64,000 nucleotides of DNA from Hyphomicrobiales bacterium (GCA_900469445.1 UBXM01000004.1:124001-188000); one strand, 5' to 3'; numbered from the stretch's first letter, positions 17,509 through 27,467 are shown. Numbers and translations: made by a program. The notes: generated by a model not told the origin, from the sequence alone.

Positions 17509-18879
17509 TTAACGTCTCGTCCTACCGTCATATTCCTTGACGGTCTCGCCGCCGAAGATCAGCCGCTGCGGATTCTGGTCGAAATTGGTGATGGTCTGAT
17601 TCAGCGAATTCACCGTGCGTCGCGTGTCGTCCACGAGTGCCTTCACGTCGCCAAGACCGCTGGACGAGAAACGCTGCAGGTTGTCGGCGATCGGCCCGAC
17701 ACGAGCGTTGATATTGTCAGCCACGGTACGGAAGGATTCGAGCGTCTTGCGGGCTTCTGCAAACAAGCCTTGCGAGTCGTCGCTGGAAACAAGACCGTCG
17801 ACCTTGGCGAGAATGCCATCGACGCGGCTCGAAGCATTGTTGAGCTTCGTCGCCAGTTCGGTGAAATCGGTAATCGCCTTGTTGATGTCCTCGGAACGGT
17901 GCGAGACGTCGTCGACGACGCTGCGTGCGGAAGCCAGCGTCTGGCGCGCGTCTTCCGATGCTGCCGAAATATTCTGGATTGCGGTGCCGACCTGACTCGG
18001 ATCGACGGCTGCGAGCAGGCTGTCGGCCCGGTTCAGAACGCTCTGCGCATCGGTGCCGACCTGGGCGAAACTTGCCGCGGCCGTCCGGACGGTTTCGACC
18101 AGCGGGCCGAAATTGTCGGATGCATTGGCGACATTGCGGGTCATCCGTTCCGCGTTGGTAACAACCTGATTGACGCGTTCCGCGTCGATCGCGCGGACCA
18201 GCTGGTCGGCGGCTTCGAGCGTCGAATTCAGCGTGCCGGAAACCCGGTCGACGGTCGTCGACAATTTGGAGAGGCTATGTAGGAACTCGTCGATATTGCC
18301 GGAATTGTTGCTGAGCGCCGCTGTAAACGTCTCGACATTGCGGATCGTCTGGGTCAGCGGTCCTCGTGCGTCTCCGACGAAACCCTGAATGTCGCCGATC
18401 GCCTGGTCGGCGCGTTCGAGGATCTTGTCGGCGGTTGCCAGAAGGTTGGTGACGCTTGACTGGTCGGCGATCAGCACGGCAGGGCGTCCGGCCTCCATCG
18501 ACTTCTGGAGGATGTTCTCCTCACCCTTGGCACCACCGGAAAGCTCGATATAGGCAGCACCCGTGAGGCCCTGCACTTCCAGCACGGCCTTGGTCGACTG
18601 ATAGACCGGCGCATCGGCCCGCACCTCGGTGAAGGCGATGGAATAACGCGGATCATCCGGATCGATCGTCAGGCCGCGAACAGAACCGACCGCGATACCG
18701 TTGAAGCGAACCGGCGAACCGTTGGAAAGGCCGTTGGCGGACCCGGGGATGCGAATCGCAAGCTCGGCCATCGGACCGCCGCGACCCGATTGCGCCATCC
18801 AGTAGACAAAACCGAAGGCGGCCGCGATGACCAGCAGAGTGAAGAAACCCACCAGGGCGTAATTTGCTTTGGTTTCCAT
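17509..18879 (-). CDS. mlaD: MlaD-family MCE protein
   Basis: 456 residues. One N-terminal membrane helix (about 8-28) is followed by a single MCE domain (about 38-115) with IPGSANGLSNGSPVRFNGIAVGSV and LEVQGLTGAAYIEL. A long helical region (about 150-440) follows, rich in Ala/Asn/Ser/Val with a repeated NA-x-RV/AT-x-D pattern. MCE hexamers form a ring, and the long C-terminal helices are expected to make a hydrophobic tunnel for lipid across the periplasm. It is far longer than E. coli MlaD (183 aa), closer to PqiB-like or mycobacterial Mce proteins in reach. Transcribed 8 bp after the ATPase gene. Confidence 0.88.
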   Translation of the reverse strand: METKANYALVGFFTLLVIAAAFGFVYWMAQSGRGGPMAELAIRIPGSANGLSNGSPVRFNGIAVGSVRGLTIDPDDPRYSIAFTEVRADAPVYQSTKAVLEVQGLTGAAYIELSGGAKGEENILQKSMEAGRPAVLIADQSSVTNLLATADKILERADQAIGDIQGFVGDARGPLTQTIRNVETFTAALSNNSGNIDEFLHSLSKLSTTVDRVSGTLNSTLEAADQLVRAIDAERVNQVVTNAERMTRNVANASDNFGPLVETVRTAAASFAQVGTDAQSVLNRADSLLAAVDPSQVGTAIQNISAASEDARQTLASARSVVDDVSHRSEDINKAITDFTELATKLNNASSRVDGILAKVDGLVSSDDSQGLFAEARKTLESFRTVADNINARVGPIADNLQRFSSSGLGDVKALVDDTRRTVNSLNQTITNFDQNPQRLIFGGETVKEYDGRTRR

Positions 18880-18887
18880 GGGTTAGA

Positions 18888-19736
18888 TCACTTCCCTGCG
18901 TCTGTCGGGCCTGCGTCTGCCGGCGGCTGATTTTCATTGGTCACGACGGTGCGCGCACGCTTGCCGCGGAAATAGGACTGAACCCACGGATCATCAAATT
19001 CGAACATATCCTGCAGCGTACCTTCCACCAATACCCGTTTCTGTCCGAGCACGGCAATACGGTCACAGACGGAAAACAGGCTGTCGAGGTCGTGGGTCAC
19101 CATGTAGACGGTGAGGCCCAAAGTATCGCGCAGTTTGGCGATCAACGCGTCGAAATCGGCGGCACCGATCGGATCGAGGCCCGATGTCGGTTCGTCGAGG
19201 AAGACGAGATCGGGATCGAGCGCCAGGGCACGGGCGAGTGCGGCGCGCTTGATCATGCCGCCGGAGAGTTCCGAGGGATATTTGTCCGCCGCATCGGCCG
19301 GCAGGCCGACCATCTCGAGTTTGACATAGGCAAGCTCGTCCATCAGCGACTGCGGGAGATCGAGATATTCCCGCATCGGCAACTGGATGTTTTCCTTCAC
19401 CGTCAGAGCCGAAAACAACGCGCCATGCTGGAAAAGCACGCCAAGCCGGGTGTCCAGCGCAATGCGCTCCTCATCCGAGGCTTCTTCATAGTTTGCGCCG
19501 AGGATCTCGATCTTGCCCGAGCGATGCGGCAGCAGGCGCAGAACCGTACGCATGAGAACCGACTTGCCGGTGCCGGATGCGCCGACGAAACCGAGGATTT
19601 CGCCGCGATAGATATCGAGGTTGAGATTGTCGAGAACGATCTTGTCGCCGAAGCCCACGGTTAGGTCGCGCACGGAAAGCACAACCTGACGGTCGTCCTT
19701 TGTTTTTCTGTCCATCGTCTGCTGTTCGTCTGCCAA
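18888..19736 (-). CDS. mlaF: MlaF-type ABC transporter ATP-binding protein
   Basis: 282-residue ATPase with Walker A GASGTGKS (52-59), Q-loop LFQHGALFSALTV, signature LSGGMIKR, Walker B LVFLDEPTSGLD and H-loop VTHDLDS. The FQHGALFSALTV form and the SGGM signature are typical of the Mkl/MlaF subfamily that drives MCE lipid transport. The start is a TTG at 19736: AGGAGG six bases upstream overlaps the TAG stop of the permease gene, so translation is tightly coupled. A later ATG (19715) lacks a ribosome site. Confidence 0.92.
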   Translation of the reverse strand: MADEQQTMDRKTKDDRQVVLSVRDLTVGFGDKIVLDNLNLDIYRGEILGFVGASGTGKSVLMRTVLRLLPHRSGKIEILGANYEEASDEERIALDTRLGVLFQHGALFSALTVKENIQLPMREYLDLPQSLMDELAYVKLEMVGLPADAADKYPSELSGGMIKRAALARALALDPDLVFLDEPTSGLDPIGAADFDALIAKLRDTLGLTVYMVTHDLDSLFSVCDRIAVLGQKRVLVEGTLQDMFEFDDPWVQSYFRGKRARTVVTNENQPPADAGPTDAGK

Positions 19737-19746
19737 ATCCAGCCTC

Positions 19747-20889
19747 CTAGAAGTCGATCGCGGAGTAGAAGATGGCAAAAAGCGCATCGATGAGAATGAC
19801 GGCGAAAATGGCCTTAACAACCGACGCCGTCACATGCTGGCCGAGAGATTCGGCGCTACCGCCGACCTTCATGCCTTCGACGGCGGCAACGATGCCGATC
19901 GCAAGCGCCATGAACGGCGCCTTGATCATGCCCGACGCCACCGACGTATGGTCGATTGCCTCGTGCAGACGCGCGAGATAGGTGTCGAAGGTGATGCCGG
20001 AATAGAGCAGCGCGACAACGGCGGCACCGTAAAGTGCCGCAAAGTTCGCGACGATCGTCAGCAATGGCAGTGCGATCGTCAGCGCGACAAGTCTCGGGAA
20101 AATCAGCACGCCGATGGGATTGAGGCCGATGACCGTCAGCGCGTCGATCTCTTCGCGCATCTTCATCGAGCCGATCTCGGCGGTGATCGCGCTGCCCGAG
20201 CGGCCGGCGATCATGATGGCGGTCAAAAGCACACCGATTTCGCGAAGCTGCAGGATGCCGACGAGGTCGACGACGAAGATCTCGGCGCCGAAATAGCGCA
20301 ACTGGAATGCGCCCTGCTGGGCGATGATCGCACCGATCAGGAAGGACATGAGCACGATGATCGGCACCGCACGCACGCCCATGCGGTCGATATGGGTGAC
20401 GACGGATGCAGGCGAAACGCCGGCGCCGCGGCCGAACTTGAGCTGGGCGCCGCGCACCGCGGAGCCAAGGATGTTCATCGCCGCGTAGAAATCCTTGCCG
20501 ACTTCGACGACGAGCTTTCCGGGCGGCGTGAAAACGCGCTCGAACAGGCTGCGTTTGTCGGGGCCTGCAACGGGTGGCGCAGGTGTCGTCTCCGGCAGCG
20601 CGGCAATCAGCTCTTCGATAGAGCCATCGCCACCGACAAGCGAAGCCTCATGCCCCTCGCCGCCTTTGGCGGTCATCAGCCGGCGAATCAGCCAGGCGCC
20701 CGCCGTGTCTATTCCCGAGACACCGGAGAGGTCGATTTCGGCCTTGCCCTGCCCGCCGGACTTCTCAAGCTGACCGAGATCCTTGAGCACGGCAGCAATC
20801 GAATGATTGCGCCAATCCCCCGTCAGAACGTACCGTTCTCCGCCATCCGGCAAGTCTTCTGTATTGATTTTTGCCAGATTGGAACTCAC
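19747..20889 (-). CDS. mlaE: MlaE-family permease with fused N-terminal STAS domain
   Basis: 380 residues. An N-terminal STAS domain (about 15-95, with EIDLSGVSGIDTAGAWLI) is joined to an MlaE permease (about 125-380) with the interfacial helix and five to six membrane segments. Family motifs seen include VPIIVLMSFLIGAIIAQQGAFQLRYFGA, AIMIAGRSGSAITAEIGSMKMREEIDALTVIGLNPI and SVVKAIFAVILIDALFAIFYS. In E. coli the STAS protein is a separate subunit, MlaB; here one gene covers both. First gene of the MlaE-MlaF-MlaD-lipoprotein operon. No MlaC-like periplasmic carrier or MlaA is present in the window. Confidence 0.92.
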   Translation of the reverse strand: MSSNLAKINTEDLPDGGERYVLTGDWRNHSIAAVLKDLGQLEKSGGQGKAEIDLSGVSGIDTAGAWLIRRLMTAKGGEGHEASLVGGDGSIEELIAALPETTPAPPVAGPDKRSLFERVFTPPGKLVVEVGKDFYAAMNILGSAVRGAQLKFGRGAGVSPASVVTHIDRMGVRAVPIIVLMSFLIGAIIAQQGAFQLRYFGAEIFVVDLVGILQLREIGVLLTAIMIAGRSGSAITAEIGSMKMREEIDALTVIGLNPIGVLIFPRLVALTIALPLLTIVANFAALYGAAVVALLYSGITFDTYLARLHEAIDHTSVASGMIKAPFMALAIGIVAAVEGMKVGGSAESLGQHVTASVVKAIFAVILIDALFAIFYSAIDF

Positions 20890-21001
20890 GGGGTGCGGGT
20901 GCTCGCTTCAAAAGGTCTGTGCCGCAATGCATTGATTGCGCTTTGGGAAAACGCAATATAGCTGCATCGGACGGATTTGCCACAACAGGACGCTGAAAAC
21001 G

Positions 21002-21985
21002 ATGCCCCGTCACCTTGAAGCAACAATCGAGGCTTTTCCGATCGCCGGCAGCTTCACCATTTCGCGCGGATCAAAGACGGAGGCGGATGTCCTCGTTTGC
21101 AGCATCTCGCAAGGCGGCTTATCCGGTCGCGGCGAATGCGTTCCCTATCGTCGTTATGGCGAGACGATGGAGGGCGTGATGGCCGAAATAATGGCGGTTT
21201 CGAAGGCGATCGAGGCCGGATTGACGCGTGAGAAGCTGCAATCACTCATGAAGCCGGGCGCGGCCCGCAATGCGGTCGATTGCGCGCTATGGGATCTCGA
21301 GGCGAAACGCTCCGGCAGCAGCGTCGCCACGGTGATCGGAGCCCTCCGGCAGGAGCCGATCGTGACGGCCTTCACATTGTCGCTATCGGATGCCGCGACG
21401 ATGGGCGAAGACGCGAAAAAGAACCGCGAACGACCGCTCCTGAAGATCAAGCTCGGCACGGAAGACGACGAATCCCGGCTAAGAGCCGTTCGTGATTCGG
21501 CACCCGATGCGCGGATCATCGTCGATGCCAACGAGGGCTGGACCGAAGAGAATATCGAACGGCATCTTCGTATCGCCGCCAGCCTGAATATCTCGCTGAT
21601 CGAGCAGCCGCTTCCGGCCGGCAAGGATGATATTCTCTCTCGCATGGAACGGCTCGTGCCGATCTGCGCCGACGAGAGCGTTCATTCCACGGCGGATCTC
21701 GTTTCGTTGCGCGACCGCTATGATGCGGTGAACATCAAGCTCGACAAGACCGGTGGACTGACGGAGGCGCTCGTCATGAAGGCGCAAGCCAAGCGTCTCG
21801 GTTTTCAGATCATGGTCGGCTGCATGGTCGGAACCTCGCTGGCGATGGCGCCGGCGGTGCTTTTGGCGCAGGACACGGACTATGCCGACCTTGACGGCCC
21901 CCTGCTTCTTGCCCGGGATCGTCCCGGCGGGCTTCGTTATGAAGGTTCGCTGGTTTATCCGCCGGCGACAGAACTGTGGGGCTGA
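21002..21985 (+). CDS. dipeptide epimerase (L-Ala-D/L-Glu epimerase-like, enolase superfamily)
   Basis: 327 residues. The muconate-lactonizing subgroup catalytic set is visible: KIK (K148, K150), metal ligands D175 (VDANEGW), E201 (LIEQPLP) and D224 (CADES), and the second base lysine in NIKLDKTGG (about K246-K249). These residues together identify a dipeptide epimerase; in E. coli the enzyme converts L-Ala-D-Glu from murein recycling to L-Ala-L-Glu. Residues R22-S24 and the C-terminal DLDGP also fit. The ATG at 21002 is the last before the first conserved strand. It converges with the MFS gene, overlapping by 31 bp at the 3' ends. Confidence 0.86.
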   Translation: MPRHLEATIEAFPIAGSFTISRGSKTEADVLVCSISQGGLSGRGECVPYRRYGETMEGVMAEIMAVSKAIEAGLTREKLQSLMKPGAARNAVDCALWDLEAKRSGSSVATVIGALRQEPIVTAFTLSLSDAATMGEDAKKNRERPLLKIKLGTEDDESRLRAVRDSAPDARIIVDANEGWTEENIERHLRIAASLNISLIEQPLPAGKDDILSRMERLVPICADESVHSTADLVSLRDRYDAVNIKLDKTGGLTEALVMKAQAKRLGFQIMVGCMVGTSLAMAPAVLLAQDTDYADLDGPLLLARDRPGGLRYEGSLVYPPATELWG

Positions 21986-23145
21986 GAGCGCCGCGCCAAG
22001 GCCAATACGGCAAACCCGATCACGGCCAGCAAAGCCATGGCGAAATAGCCGTAGATTTCCAGTTCGCGATAGATGATGCCTGCGAGCAGCGTCGATATCG
22101 CCAGAAACGCACCGTTATAGGCGACATAGACGCCCTGCGCGGATGCCTGCTGATCTTCTGCGACCATCTCCGACAGGCGGTACTGAAGACCAAGATGGAC
22201 GCAGGCGAAGCTGAAGGCATGAAAAACCTGCAGGAAGCCGTAATACCAGACGTCCGAACCGAGAGGGAAAAACACCCAGCGCAGGATCGCCATCAGACAG
22301 CCGAAGCGTAACAAGCCCACGGGCGTAAGACGTCTGGCAAGGCCGCCGGAAATGAAGAATATCCCGATTTCGGCGATGACGCCGATGCACCAGAGGGCCG
22401 ATATGGCTCCATTCGAAAAGCCCATGCCCTGCCACTGGATCGTGCTGAACCCATAGAACATGCCGTGGCTCGACTGGATGAGCGACGCGCCGATCAGCAG
22501 CAGGTGGACGGAGGCGCCAAGCGGGCGACGCGATGCCATCGCAGATGAGGCGGGCAGTTTCAGAGCAGGCGTCGGATCAAGCCGTGGCGCGATGAAGGCT
22601 ACCGCAAACGAGATCAGCAGCACGGCTGCCAGCATCAAGGGGATCGCAATGTTTCCGATTGCGGTTGAAAGACTGCCGGCAACAAGCGTCGTCGCGACGA
22701 AGCCGACCGAGCCCCAAACCCGCATCTTGCCGTAATGAAATCCCCAGCGTTTGACGCCTGATATCGAGATCGATTCGACGATCGGCGTATAGGGTGCAAA
22801 CAGCGCCGCCTGCATGGCAACCGCTGCGAACACGATCCAGAACTCGCCGCTGACAATCAAGCCAAGGATGGACAGCAACGAGGCCGCCGCCGACCAGGCG
22901 AGAATACGGCGCGGATCCGAGGTTCGGGCAGAAAGAGAGCCGGTTCCCATCGCCACGAAAACACGAAACACGACCTGGGCTGCAAGGATCGCGCCAATCT
23001 GCATCGCGCTGAAGTTCAGGCCATGAAGCCACAGCGGAAGATAGGGCACCAATATGCCGTTGAGCGACATCGGAGCGGCATAGGCAAACGAACAACGAAG
23101 CTGGAACTGCGGCGGAGCAGCAGACGGTTTTGCGGCAATGTTCAC
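21955..23145 (-). CDS. MFS transporter, HcaT/LacY-like (PP-MFS) type
   Basis: 396 residues with about 12 membrane segments. The N-terminus (FAYAAPMSLNGILVPYLPLWLHGLNFSAMQIGAILA) matches the phenyl-propionate permease-like MFS group, as does the middle GMFYGFSTIQWQGMGFSNGAISALWCIGVIAEI. The substrate is unknown. Being convergent and overlapping with a dipeptide epimerase does not by itself imply shared function. The start is a GTG at 23145 without a good Shine-Dalgarno; a perfect 13-bp inverted repeat lies immediately upstream and may control it. Confidence 0.8.
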   Translation of the reverse strand: MNIAAKPSAAPPQFQLRCSFAYAAPMSLNGILVPYLPLWLHGLNFSAMQIGAILAAQVVFRVFVAMGTGSLSARTSDPRRILAWSAAASLLSILGLIVSGEFWIVFAAVAMQAALFAPYTPIVESISISGVKRWGFHYGKMRVWGSVGFVATTLVAGSLSTAIGNIAIPLMLAAVLLISFAVAFIAPRLDPTPALKLPASSAMASRRPLGASVHLLLIGASLIQSSHGMFYGFSTIQWQGMGFSNGAISALWCIGVIAEIGIFFISGGLARRLTPVGLLRFGCLMAILRWVFFPLGSDVWYYGFLQVFHAFSFACVHLGLQYRLSEMVAEDQQASAQGVYVAYNGAFLAISTLLAGIIYRELEIYGYFAMALLAVIGFAVLALARRSQPHSSVAGG

Positions 23146-23152
23146 GGAATCA

Positions 23153-23194
23153 CAAATGGTGGTGAAAGTCAGCGAAGACTATCACCACCATTTG
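23153..23194. repeat. perfect 13-bp inverted repeat upstream of the MFS start
   Basis: Arms CAAATGGTGGTGA (23153-23165) and TCACCACCATTTG (23182-23194) with a 16-base spacer. The proximal arm ends eight bases before the GTG start on the minus strand. No U-run, so either an operator or a leader hairpin. Confidence 0.8.
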
Positions 23195-23278
23195 CAATGG
23201 AAACCGAGATACACGTTTTGTGCGAAAACAAAGTGTATCGCTCGTGAAGATTTCGTGTGGCTTCAGATTTCGTGAAGC

Positions 23279-24100
23279 TCAGGCCGCCTGCATGTTCTTG
23301 GCCTTCGCCGCCGTCGGCGCCGGAAGGGCATGCAATTCTGCAGTTGCCTTGACGTCGCGCCAGGTGATCAATTCCAGCGTACCGTCATGATGCTCGGCGA
23401 TCGCCGTGCAGCTTTCGACCCAATCGCCCGTGTTGACGTAGTGGATGCCTTCGATATCGGTCATCACGGCATGGTGGATGTGGCCGCATATGACACCGTC
23501 GACCTTGTTGCGGCGCGCCTCGTCGGCGACGACCTTCTGGAATTCGCCGATGAAATTGACCGCATGCTTGACCTGCAGCTTGGCCCAGGCCGAGAAGGAC
23601 CAGTAAGGCATGCCGAGACGGCGGCGGATTGCCGCCAGCACGACATTGATGGCGATCGCCGCGTCATAGGCCCAGTCGCCGAGATAGGCGAGAAGGCGGG
23701 CGTTGCGAACCACGACATCGAATTCGTCGCCGTGAAGGATCAGGTATTTCTTGCCGTCCGCCATCTCGTAGATCGCGCGGTCAGCGACTTCGATGCCGCC
23801 GAAATGGGTACCCGGGAAATCCCGCAGGAATTCGTCGTGGTTGCCGGGGATGTAAACGATACGGGTTCCCTTGCGCGCCTTGCGCAGCAGTTTCTGAACC
23901 ACGTCGTTGCAGCCCTGCGGCCAGAACCAGCTGCGCTTGAGGCGCCAGCCATCGACGATGTCACCAACCAGGAACACCGTCTCCGCTTCATGATATTTCA
24001 GGAAATCCAGCAGGAGTTCCGTCCGCGCCGCCTTCGAACCGAGATGTACGTCGGAGATGAACAAGGTCCTGAAATTCCTGGTCTCACCTGTCGCTGTCAC
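23279..24100 (-). CDS. UDP-2,3-diacylglucosamine diphosphatase-like metallophosphoesterase
   Basis: 273 residues with the full calcineurin-like metal set: SDVHLG (16-21), GDIVDGW, GNHDE, HGDEFD and GHIHHA. The spacing and WSFSAWAKLQVKHAVNFI insertion match the LpxH-like family annotated as UDP-2,3-diacylglucosamine diphosphatase (lipid A pathway). Many alphaproteobacteria use LpxI for that step, so the actual substrate may be another envelope lipid or nucleotide. It is divergent from maeB, with a 212-bp spacer. Confidence 0.8.
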   Translation of the reverse strand: MTATGETRNFRTLFISDVHLGSKAARTELLLDFLKYHEAETVFLVGDIVDGWRLKRSWFWPQGCNDVVQKLLRKARKGTRIVYIPGNHDEFLRDFPGTHFGGIEVADRAIYEMADGKKYLILHGDEFDVVVRNARLLAYLGDWAYDAAIAINVVLAAIRRRLGMPYWSFSAWAKLQVKHAVNFIGEFQKVVADEARRNKVDGVICGHIHHAVMTDIEGIHYVNTGDWVESCTAIAEHHDGTLELITWRDVKATAELHALPAPTAAKAKNMQAA

Positions 24101-24312
24101 GGAAGTCGTCCTTTCATAGCCCGCCCCGCCGCCTGAAAACCAGAGTCTTGTTTCAGGATGATGACAGGAGGCCTGTTGGTAACGTGCCGGCTACCGTTCC
24201 GATTTCCTCGCATCCATCAAATTAGCTGCTGTTCGTCGCCGCCGATTGATGTAATGAGGGGCCGCATTCTCCCCGGCGCAAACCGGGACGACAGGGTAAA
24301 GCAGGAGTGAGC

Positions 24313-26640
24313 ATGAACGCGCAGGATAAATCGAAGTCGGCCCCGCCGAGCAGTGCGGATCTTGACGAACAGGCGCTGTTCTTCCACCGGCACCCGCGTC
24401 CGGGCAAGCTCGAAATCCAGGCCACCAAGCCGCTCGGCAACCAGCGCGATCTGGCGCTCGCCTATTCGCCCGGCGTCGCCGCGCCCTGCCTTGCGATCCG
24501 CGACAATCCGGATGCCGCAGCCGATTACACGGCGCGCGCCAATCTCGTCGCCGTCATTTCCAACGGCACCGCCGTGCTCGGGCTCGGCAATATCGGCCCG
24601 CTCGCATCCAAGCCGGTCATGGAAGGCAAGGCCGTCCTGTTCAAGAAGTTCGCCGGCATCGACGTGTTCGACATCGAGATCGACGCCGCGGGTATCGACG
24701 AGATGGTTTCCACGGTCTCGGCGCTGGAGCCTACCTTCGGCGGCATCAACCTCGAGGATATCAAGGCCCCCGAATGTTTCGAGGTCGAGCGCCGGCTGCG
24801 CGAGAAGATGAACATTCCGGTCTTCCACGACGACCAGCACGGCACCGCGATCATCGTTGCGGCCGCGATCCTGAACGGCCTGGAACTTGCCGGCAAGTCG
24901 CTCACCAACGTCAAGATCGTCACCTCGGGCGCGGGTGCAGCCGCACTCGCCTGCCTCAACCTCCTCGTGTCGCTCGGCGCGAAGAAGGAAAACATCTGGG
25001 TCCATGATATCGAAGGCCTCGTTTATGAGGGCCGCACCGAACTGATGGACGAATGGAAGTCGGTCTATGTGCAAAAGAGCGACAATCGGGTTCTGGCCGA
25101 CAGTATCGATGGCGCAGACGTCTTCCTCGGCCTTTCTGCCCCGGGCGTATTGAAGCCTGAGCTTCTCGTGCGCATGGCGGAAAAGCCGCTGATCATGGCG
25201 CTTGCCAATCCGACGCCGGAAATCATGCCGGAACTTGCGCGTCAGGCACGCCCCGACGCGATGATCTGCACCGGCCGGTCCGACTTCCCGAACCAGGTGA
25301 ACAACGTTCTCTGTTTCCCGTATATCTTCCGCGGCGCTCTCGATTGCGGCGCGAGCACGATCAACGAGGAAATGAAGATGGCCGCGGTCAAGGCCATCGC
25401 GGCACTTGCACGCGAAGAAGTGTCGGATGTCGCCGCGAAGGCCTATTCCGGTGAAACGCCGGTCTTTGGCCCCGACTATCTCATCCCCTCGCCTTTCGAT
25501 CCGCGCCTCATCCTGCGCATCGCTCCGGCGGTTGCCCGCGCGGCTGCCGAAAGCGGCGTCGCGGCCCGTCCGATCCAGGATTTCGAAGCCTATCTCGATC
25601 TTTTGAACCGCTTTGTCTGGCGCTCGGGCTTCGTCATGAAGCCCATCTTCGCGGCAGCCAAGGTCGCCGAGAAAAAGCGCGTGATCTTTGCCGAAGGCGA
25701 AGACGAGCGTGTGCTGCGTGCCGCTCAGGTTCTGCTCGAAGAGGAAATCGCCCGTCCGATCCTGATCGGCCGTCCTTCCGTCATCGAGGCACGCCTGCAG
25801 CGCTTCGGCATCCGCATCCGCCCAGATGTCGATTTCGGCGTGGTCAACCCGGAAGACGATCCGCGTTACCGCGAATATGTCGAGGACTATTTCGCGCTGG
25901 TCGGCCGCAACGGCATCAACCCGGAAGCAGCGCGTACGATCGTGCGCACCAACACCACCGTGATCGGCGCCCTGTCGGTCAAGCGCGGTGAAGCCGATGC
26001 GCTGATCTGCGGTCTTGAAGGCCGATACGATCGCCATCTGCGCGACGTCAACCAGATCATCGGCAAGCGCGAAGGCGCCTGCACCAATGCCGGTCTCAGC
26101 CTGCTGATCTCCCAGCAGGGTGCGATCTTCTTCACCGATACGTTCGTCAACTACAATCCGACCGCCGAAGAGATTGCAGAAATCACTGTGCTTGCGGCTC
26201 AGGAAGTGCGTCGCTTCGGCATCGTGCCGAAGGCTGCGCTGATCTGCCATTCCAATTTCGGCTCCCGCGATTCGGAAAGCGCCCGCAAGATGCGTGCCGC
26301 ACTCGAAATCATTCGCGAAGAGGCACCGGAACTCGAAGTCGACGGCGAGATGCAGGGTGGTTCGGCACTCAACGAAGCATTGCGCAAGCGCGCCATGCCG
26401 AACAGTTCGCTGACCGGCGAAGCCAATCTGCTGGTCTTCCCGAACCTCGATGCGGCCAATATCTCGCTCGGCCTCGTGCGGATGATGATGGACGCATTGC
26501 ATGTCGGCCCGATCCTGCTCGGAACCGGCAAGCCGGCGCATATCTTGTCGCCGTCAGTCACATCGCGCGGCGTCGTCAACATGGCAGCACTCGCGGTGGT
26601 CGAGGCATCGCAGCCGGAGCCGGTCTCGCAGGTCAAGTAA
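24313..26640 (+). CDS. maeB: NADP-dependent malic enzyme (malic enzyme - phosphotransacetylase fusion)
   Basis: 775 residues. The N-terminal malic enzyme domain (about 1-430) has [11 protein letters not shown], the metal site [15 protein letters not shown], and a Rossmann motif in [16 protein letters not shown]. The C-terminal phosphotransacetylase-like domain (about 440-775) has [17 protein letters not shown] and [13 protein letters not shown]; in this fusion class it is usually catalytically silent and regulatory (acetyl-CoA). It decarboxylates malate to pyruvate with NADP, important for rhizobial growth on C4-dicarboxylates. AGGAG six bases before the ATG at 24313 supports that start over the GTG at 24307. 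Confidence 0.95.
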   Translation: MNAQDKSKSAPPSSADLDEQALFFHRHPRPGKLEIQATKPLGNQRDLALAYSPGVAAPCLAIRDNPDAAADYTARANLVAVISNGTAVLGLGNIGPLASKPVMEGKAVLFKKFAGIDVFDIEIDAAGIDEMVSTVSALEPTFGGINLEDIKAPECFEVERRLREKMNIPVFHDDQHGTAIIVAAAILNGLELAGKSLTNVKIVTSGAGAAALACLNLLVSLGAKKENIWVHDIEGLVYEGRTELMDEWKSVYVQKSDNRVLADSIDGADVFLGLSAPGVLKPELLVRMAEKPLIMALANPTPEIMPELARQARPDAMICTGRSDFPNQVNNVLCFPYIFRGALDCGASTINEEMKMAAVKAIAALAREEVSDVAAKAYSGETPVFGPDYLIPSPFDPRLILRIAPAVARAAAESGVAARPIQDFEAYLDLLNRFVWRSGFVMKPIFAAAKVAEKKRVIFAEGEDERVLRAAQVLLEEEIARPILIGRPSVIEARLQRFGIRIRPDVDFGVVNPEDDPRYREYVEDYFALVGRNGINPEAARTIVRTNTTVIGALSVKRGEADALICGLEGRYDRHLRDVNQIIGKREGACTNAGLSLLISQQGAIFFTDTFVNYNPTAEEIAEITVLAAQEVRRFGIVPKAALICHSNFGSRDSESARKMRAALEIIREEAPELEVDGEMQGGSALNEALRKRAMPNSSLTGEANLLVFPNLDAANISLGLVRMMMDALHVGPILLGTGKPAHILSPSVTSRGVVNMAALAVVEASQPEPVSQVK

Positions 26641-26726
26641 TGGGTGGCGGGAAGCCTGGAGATAAGCTTCCCGCATGCTCGCCATGCCGGGTTGCTCATC
26701 TGCATAGCTCATGCGACAGGTGGGGC

Positions 26727-27467
26727 ATGAAACTTTCCAGAACGCGGATGCTGACATCACTGGTGTTTGCCTCGCTGCTTGTTCCTCAGGCGGCTTTTTC
26801 GCGTGATGTGGAAATCTGCGCCAACCTCTATAAACGTCTCAACAGCACCCCGCAGATCATCGGCACAAGCAGCAATGTCCGCCGCTACGCGCAGGACCTG
26901 AGCGCGCTCAATGCGGATATCCGGCAGTTGCGGATCGACATGCGTCAGCAGGGTTGTGGCAGCGGCAGCATCGTGACGCTGGGCGCGCCGGATGCCTATG
27001 ACGCCGGCGATGACGAATGCAGCTACATGCAGGGCACGCTACAGCGGCTTGAGGACGAGCGCGCAGGGCTGACCGAACAGCGCAACAATACCCGCTCGCT
27101 GCTGCAGCCATCCGAGGAACGGGTAGCGATCCTGTCGGCAATCCGCGCCAATAATTGTACGCCGACCGATCTCGACACCCAGACGGAACTGGATGAGAGG
27201 GAACGACTGCGCATCCGGGGCCTGGCCCTGCCGAGACCGGACGAGCCAACGGCGGGCGGCCCGATTGGGGCCGATCCGAATTCCAGCATCACGCATCTCG
27301 GCAGCGCCTCGCCGGCACTCCCGAAGGAAGAGCCGGTCCAGTTTCCGCCCGACCGGCCTTATGATCCGGAGAAAAAGGTTCGCTCCGTCGGACCGCAATT
27401 CTTCCCGGAACAGGACATCGATCTCGCCAACCCGAAATCCAGCGGCCCGCAGCAATTGCAGCAGTGA
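26727..27467 (+). CDS. exported protein of unknown function, cysteine- and proline-containing
   Basis: 246 residues with a signal peptide (basic MKLSRTR, hydrophobic core, cleavage near AAFS-RD). The mature part begins with CANLYKRLNSTPQIIG, has a helical region (about 45-130) with four further cysteines (QQGCGSG, DDECSY, NNCTP) and a Pro-rich C-terminal tail with PFDRPYDPEKKVRSVG-like motifs. I do not recognise a domain. It starts 86 bp after maeB with GGTGGGG before the ATG, so it may be co-transcribed. It converges with bluB, with a 4-bp gap. Confidence 0.7.
   Translation: MKLSRTRMLTSLVFASLLVPQAAFSRDVEICANLYKRLNSTPQIIGTSSNVRRYAQDLSALNADIRQLRIDMRQQGCGSGSIVTLGAPDAYDAGDDECSYMQGTLQRLEDERAGLTEQRNNTRSLLQPSEERVAILSAIRANNCTPTDLDTQTELDERERLRIRGLALPRPDEPTAGGPIGADPNSSITHLGSASPALPKEEPVQFPPDRPYDPEKKVRSVGPQFFPEQDIDLANPKSSGPQQLQQ

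Noticed and set aside
24217..26541. 774-codon open frame on the minus strand across maeB
   Set aside because: It is the antisense shadow of a high-GC gene with a certain product (malic enzyme). Its translation has an Asp/Arg/Gly-rich shadow composition, no ribosome site and no domain.
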